Assembly (NCBI RefSeq): GCF_029017505.1
Contig: NZ_JAQGEI010000032.1
Coordinates: 1-64,000 of the forward strand
Source: Sedimenticola hydrogenitrophicus
Lineage (GTDB): Bacteria > Pseudomonadota > Gammaproteobacteria > Chromatiales > Chromatiaceae
Length of the DNA stretch: 64,000 nt
Direction: 5' to 3'
Part shown: positions 61,764 through 64,000 of the stretch, piece after piece
How the letters are laid out: each line of letters starts with the position of its first letter
How positions within the stretch are numbered: the first letter of the stretch is position 1
Notes under the pieces: generated by a model
The model's database searches: none
Told to the model about the DNA's origin: nothing
The model's input: the letters and a program-made list of their open reading frames with translations, nothing else
Made by a program: the position numbers and the translations under genes

Positions 61764-61785
61764 CTTATGCCGAATTCGGCATAAG
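61764..61785. repeat. 22-bp perfect palindrome at the recombinase junction
   Basis: A perfect palindrome with centre TGCCGAATTCGGCA. It separates two tyrosine-recombinase fragments that face each other. On both strands the codons directly after it encode Arg-His, the start of the recombinase RHxxATH motif. Confidence 0.8.
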
Positions 61786-61962
61786 CGTCACGCCTACGCC
61801 ACCCATCTGCTGGAGGCGGGGCTGGCGGTCAACCGGCTCCAGCACCTAATGGGCCATCGGGATATCCACAGCACCCTGGGTTATCTGCACTGGCTGCCGC
61901 GCTACAATAGCCGCGAGCGGGTGCAGTGTGATCTGATCGCCCGCCTGGGAGCGCCGACGTGA
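61786..61962 (+). pseudogene. IS91-associated tyrosine recombinase, C-terminal remnant
   Basis: 58 codons encode [15 protein letters not shown], then LQHLMGHRDIHSTLGYLHW and a TGA stop, with catalytic Arg, His and Tyr present. Only the C-terminus survives. Several IS91-family elements carry such a recombinase gene just upstream of the transposase. Its stop overlaps the transposase start (GTGA), showing the original coupling. Confidence 0.85.
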
Positions 61963-63083
61963 GCCTGGGGCTGCAGCAGGTGTTGGCGGCGCACCTGCCG
62001 CACTACTGTGCCACCCATCGACTGGACGCCCGCCGGACCCGGGTCTGCGAGCATATCCAGCAGTGCCGGACCGAAGCGCTGGGCGGCTACCAGTTGACCT
62101 GTGACCGCTGCGGTCATGACCAGTCCCAGTACTTCGCCTGCCGTGACCGGCATTGTCCCCTGTGCCAGCAGCGGGCCAGCCAACAATGGGCTGAGCGGCA
62201 ACAGCGGGCGGTGCTGCCCGCCGCCTACCACCACCTGGTGTTCACCCTGCCGGATACGCTCAACGGCTGGGTACAACTGCACCCGGACGTGTTCTATCGG
62301 GCGCTGTTCGCTGCCGTCTGGCAGACGCTCAAGGCCTTTGCGGCAGACCCGAAGCGGTTGGGCGGTCAGCTGGGGATGACCGCGGTGCTGCACACCTGGG
62401 GCCAGACCTTGACCCAACATGTCCACCTGCACTGCCTGGTGCCGGGTGGCGTACTCACCGATCAGGGCAGCTGGAAGGCAGCGAGAAGCACTTACCTGTT
62501 CCCGGTCAGGGCCCTGTCGCGCCACTTCCGGGGTCACCTGGTCGGTCGCCTGCGCAAGCTGTTTGAGGCTGGCGCACTGTGCCGGGTGACAGCCGCCGAC
62601 GTGAGCGCGCGACTGGATGCGTTGATGGCCAAGGAGTGGGTGGTGTTCAGCCGGCCCTGTGAGCACGCCACCCGGTCGGTGGTGAACTACCTGGCCCGTT
62701 ACAGCCACCGCACCGCCATCAGCAACCAACGGATCCTGGCGATGGATGAAGAGACGGTCAGCTTCCGTTACAAGGACTATGGCGACAGTGACCGGCAGAA
62801 GGTGATGCACCTGAGCCATACGGAGTTCATCCGCCGCTTCCTGCTGCATGTATTGCCAAAGGGGCTGATGCGGATCCGCCACTTTGGTTACCTGGCCAAC
62901 TGCTGTCGGGAAAAGCGATTAGCGCAGATCCGGGCGGCGATGGCCGAGGCGACACCGAGCGAACCGGAAACGGTACTCCACCCCTCCGGCCCGGAGGTGG
63001 AAACCTGGCCCTGTCCGGCTTGCCGAACCGGTCGGCTGCGGGTCGTGGCGGAACTGCCACCCCGACGCCCCGGCGGTGGGTGA
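61959..63083 (+). CDS. IS91-family transposase
   Basis: 374 residues. N-terminal zinc-binding domain (CEHIQQCRTEALGGYQLTC, CDRCG, CRDRHCPLCQ), the HUH endonuclease motif in HVHLHCLVPGG and the paired tyrosines in NYLARYSHRT (YxxxY) identify a Y2 rolling-circle transposase. The C-terminus has another CPAC/zinc-like pair. The gene looks intact, though the element has lost its 5' part. GTG start overlaps the recombinase remnant. Confidence 0.93.
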   Translation: MSLGLQQVLAAHLPHYCATHRLDARRTRVCEHIQQCRTEALGGYQLTCDRCGHDQSQYFACRDRHCPLCQQRASQQWAERQQRAVLPAAYHHLVFTLPDTLNGWVQLHPDVFYRALFAAVWQTLKAFAADPKRLGGQLGMTAVLHTWGQTLTQHVHLHCLVPGGVLTDQGSWKAARSTYLFPVRALSRHFRGHLVGRLRKLFEAGALCRVTAADVSARLDALMAKEWVVFSRPCEHATRSVVNYLARYSHRTAISNQRILAMDEETVSFRYKDYGDSDRQKVMHLSHTEFIRRFLLHVLPKGLMRIRHFGYLANCCREKRLAQIRAAMAEATPSEPETVLHPSGPEVETWPCPACRTGRLRVVAELPPRRPGGG

Positions 63084-63348
63084 CGCCGACACCGATGCAA
63101 GGGGAGAATGGGGGAGAGACAACAGGCCCCAGGGTCTGACGGGCAGGTAGTGGCCAAGGGCTGGAAAATGAGGCATTATGAAGAAAAATCGTTGTACGAG
63201 ACGATCGATAGCCTTCAGGAAGCGGGGCCGACACCAGTGATACGGAAGACCTTCCTGCGCTATCACCCCAAATAGCGAACCACCGGGCAGCCGGTAGAAA
63301 AACAAATGCTTATTAATAGAGTTGGGCAACCCTATCGAGTGCGGCTCA

Positions 63349-63407
63349 GTTCAACAGGCATTTATGCCGCATGCTGGGCACGCGGCATAAATGCTTAAAT
63401 GTTATAT
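63349..63407 (-). other. attC: attC-like recombination site (59 bp)
   Basis: On the minus strand the site opens with ATATAAC (one mismatch to RYYYAAC) and closes with GTTGAAC (exact GTTRRRY). Between them are nearly perfect arms AGCATTTATGCCGC and GCGGCATAAATGCC around an 11-nt loop. It lies about 50 bp after the stop of the minus-strand SDR gene, as expected for a gene cassette. The 59-bp length is classic. One imperfect core box keeps this below certainty. Confidence 0.65.
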
Positions 63408-63418
63408 TGCAAGAGCAA

Positions 63419-63444
63419 GGCCGGGTAGTAGATATTACCCGGCC
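63419..63444 (-). terminator. Hairpin between the SDR gene and attC-like site
   Basis: GGCCGGGTA pairs with TACCCGGCC around an 8-nt loop just after the SDR stop. No T-run follows on the minus strand, so its terminator role is uncertain. Confidence 0.4.
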
Positions 63445-63457
63445 ACCCGGAAAGGTT

Positions 63458-64000
63458 TTAGTTTCGGCCAGCAATTACGCCACCATCCACGTCCCAAATG
63501 GCACCTGTCACCCAGCTTGCATCACTGCTGAGCAGGAAGCTGATCGCATTGGCAACATCTTCGGAGGTGCCGATCCTTCCAATTGGATGAAATTCATCAA
63601 ACGTGGCAAGCGTTTTATCGATTTCACTCGGTTCAATGAAGGATTCGTAAATGGGGGTCTTCACCACAGCAGGAGAAACGGCGTTTACACGGATATTCTT
63701 ATCAGCCAATTCCATCGCCATATGCTGCGTTAGCGCATGTAAGCCGGCTTTAGCCATTGAATACGCCGATGAGGGCGTGGCTTTGATGGCTTGCTTTGCC
63801 CACATTGAGCCAACATGCACAATGGAACCGCCACCATTTTCTGACATATTCTTGGCCACAGCCTGTGAGATGAAGAATGCAGCACGGTTTAGCTCCAGGT
63901 AGGTATCGTAGTCCTTGCCTTCATGCTCAAGAAATGGTGTTGGTTTGAACTTGCCTGCCGCATTTACAAAATATTTTATATGGCGGTCGTGATTTGCGAC
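63458..64000 (-). CDS. Short-chain dehydrogenase/reductase, partial (5' end outside the window)
   Basis: 180 codons are open to the window edge, so the N-terminal glycine motif lies outside. Visible SDR features are [13 protein letters not shown] (NAG type), HVGSM (catalytic Ser region), [10 protein letters not shown] (catalytic YxxxK), [12 protein letters not shown] and the C-terminal [10 protein letters not shown]. Substrate unknown. It is less GC-rich than the core genes and is followed by an attC-like site, suggesting a gene-cassette origin. Confidence 0.88.
   Translation of the reverse strand, partial: VANHDRHIKYFVNAAGKFKPTPFLEHEGKDYDTYLELNRAAFFISQAVAKNMSENGGGSIVHVGSMWAKQAIKATPSSAYSMAKAGLHALTQHMAMELADKNIRVNAVSPAVVKTPIYESFIEPSEIDKTLATFDEFHPIGRIGTSEDVANAISFLLSSDASWVTGAIWDVDGGVIAGRN

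Noticed and set aside
63169-63276. A 35-codon open frame (MRHYEEKSLYETIDSLQEAG...) between the IS91 transposase and the attC-like site
   Set aside because: Too short, without a clear ribosome-binding site or recognisable family. It may be a remnant of the insertion element.
62919-63329. A minus-strand open frame of 136 codons across the IS91 right end
   Set aside because: It overlaps the transposase 3' end and has no recognisable domain. Its composition looks like antisense of the element.

Overview
The window is a GC-rich chromosome segment from a gammaproteobacterium. The best guess is a relative of purple sulfur bacteria or sulfur-oxidising Chromatiales-type organisms. The support is gene order shared with Pseudomonas and E. 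coli, a cytochrome bc1 operon, a pyrophosphate-dependent phosphofructokinase, an AlgC with an N-terminal membrane region, and a short-form HisG. No rRNA or species-level marker is present, so the genus is not determined.

Layout. Positions 1-3.3 kb hold soluble pyrophosphatase, PPi-phosphofructokinase and a small hypothetical gene, all on the minus strand. From 3.9 to 23.1 kb lies a long minus-strand run: tldE(pmbA)-tldD-nitrilase-yhdP-rng-maf, then rlmH-small membrane protein-rsfS-nadD-proA-holA-lptE-leuS, with ybeL-like divergent from leuS. Positions 24.3-25.6 kb hold rpmG-rpmB-radC (minus). Positions 25.7-31.6 kb hold coaBC-dut-algC-argB-slmA (plus). Positions 32-33.8 kb hold a DUF4124 protein and pyrE (minus). 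Positions 34.1-43.2 kb (plus) hold ampG, a DUF72-like gene, mlaFEDCB, murA, hisG and hisD. Next come degS/algW (minus), a nif3-like gene, petABC, sspAB, a DUF3301 gene, a macrodomain protein, fetAB, trmB, tRNA-Gly(CCC), a DUF2007 gene, an AsmA-family protein, an Lpp-like lipoprotein, an L,D-transpeptidase, mutY-yggX and tRNA-Phe(GAA). The last 3 kb is accessory DNA: a BrnT/BrnA pair, a truncated integron integrase, an IS91-type element, an attC-like site and a partial SDR dehydrogenase.

How the genes work together. The core blocks are housekeeping sets: envelope building and maintenance (yhdP, lptE, mla, murA, asmA, lpp, L,D-transpeptidase, ampG, degS), translation and ribosome assembly (leuS, rsfS, rlmH, rpmB/G, trmB, tRNAs), nucleotide and amino-acid synthesis (dut, pyrE, argB, proA, hisG/D), cofactors (nadD, coaBC) and respiration (petABC).

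The intergenic regions are unusually rich in small repeats. There is a roughly 205-bp MITE family with 10-11 bp target duplications (three copies), a roughly 165-bp family (two copies), several REP-like palindromes, and a nested insertion with a 3-bp duplication. The most interesting signal is a set of four hairpins (two at 33.8-34.05 kb, one at 36.4 kb, one at 45.0 kb). They share a fixed internal loop, AAGGC opposite AACRCS, between two helices whose sequences differ completely but remain paired. The integron scar at the right end is the second point of interest. No CRISPR array, rRNA or prophage was seen.
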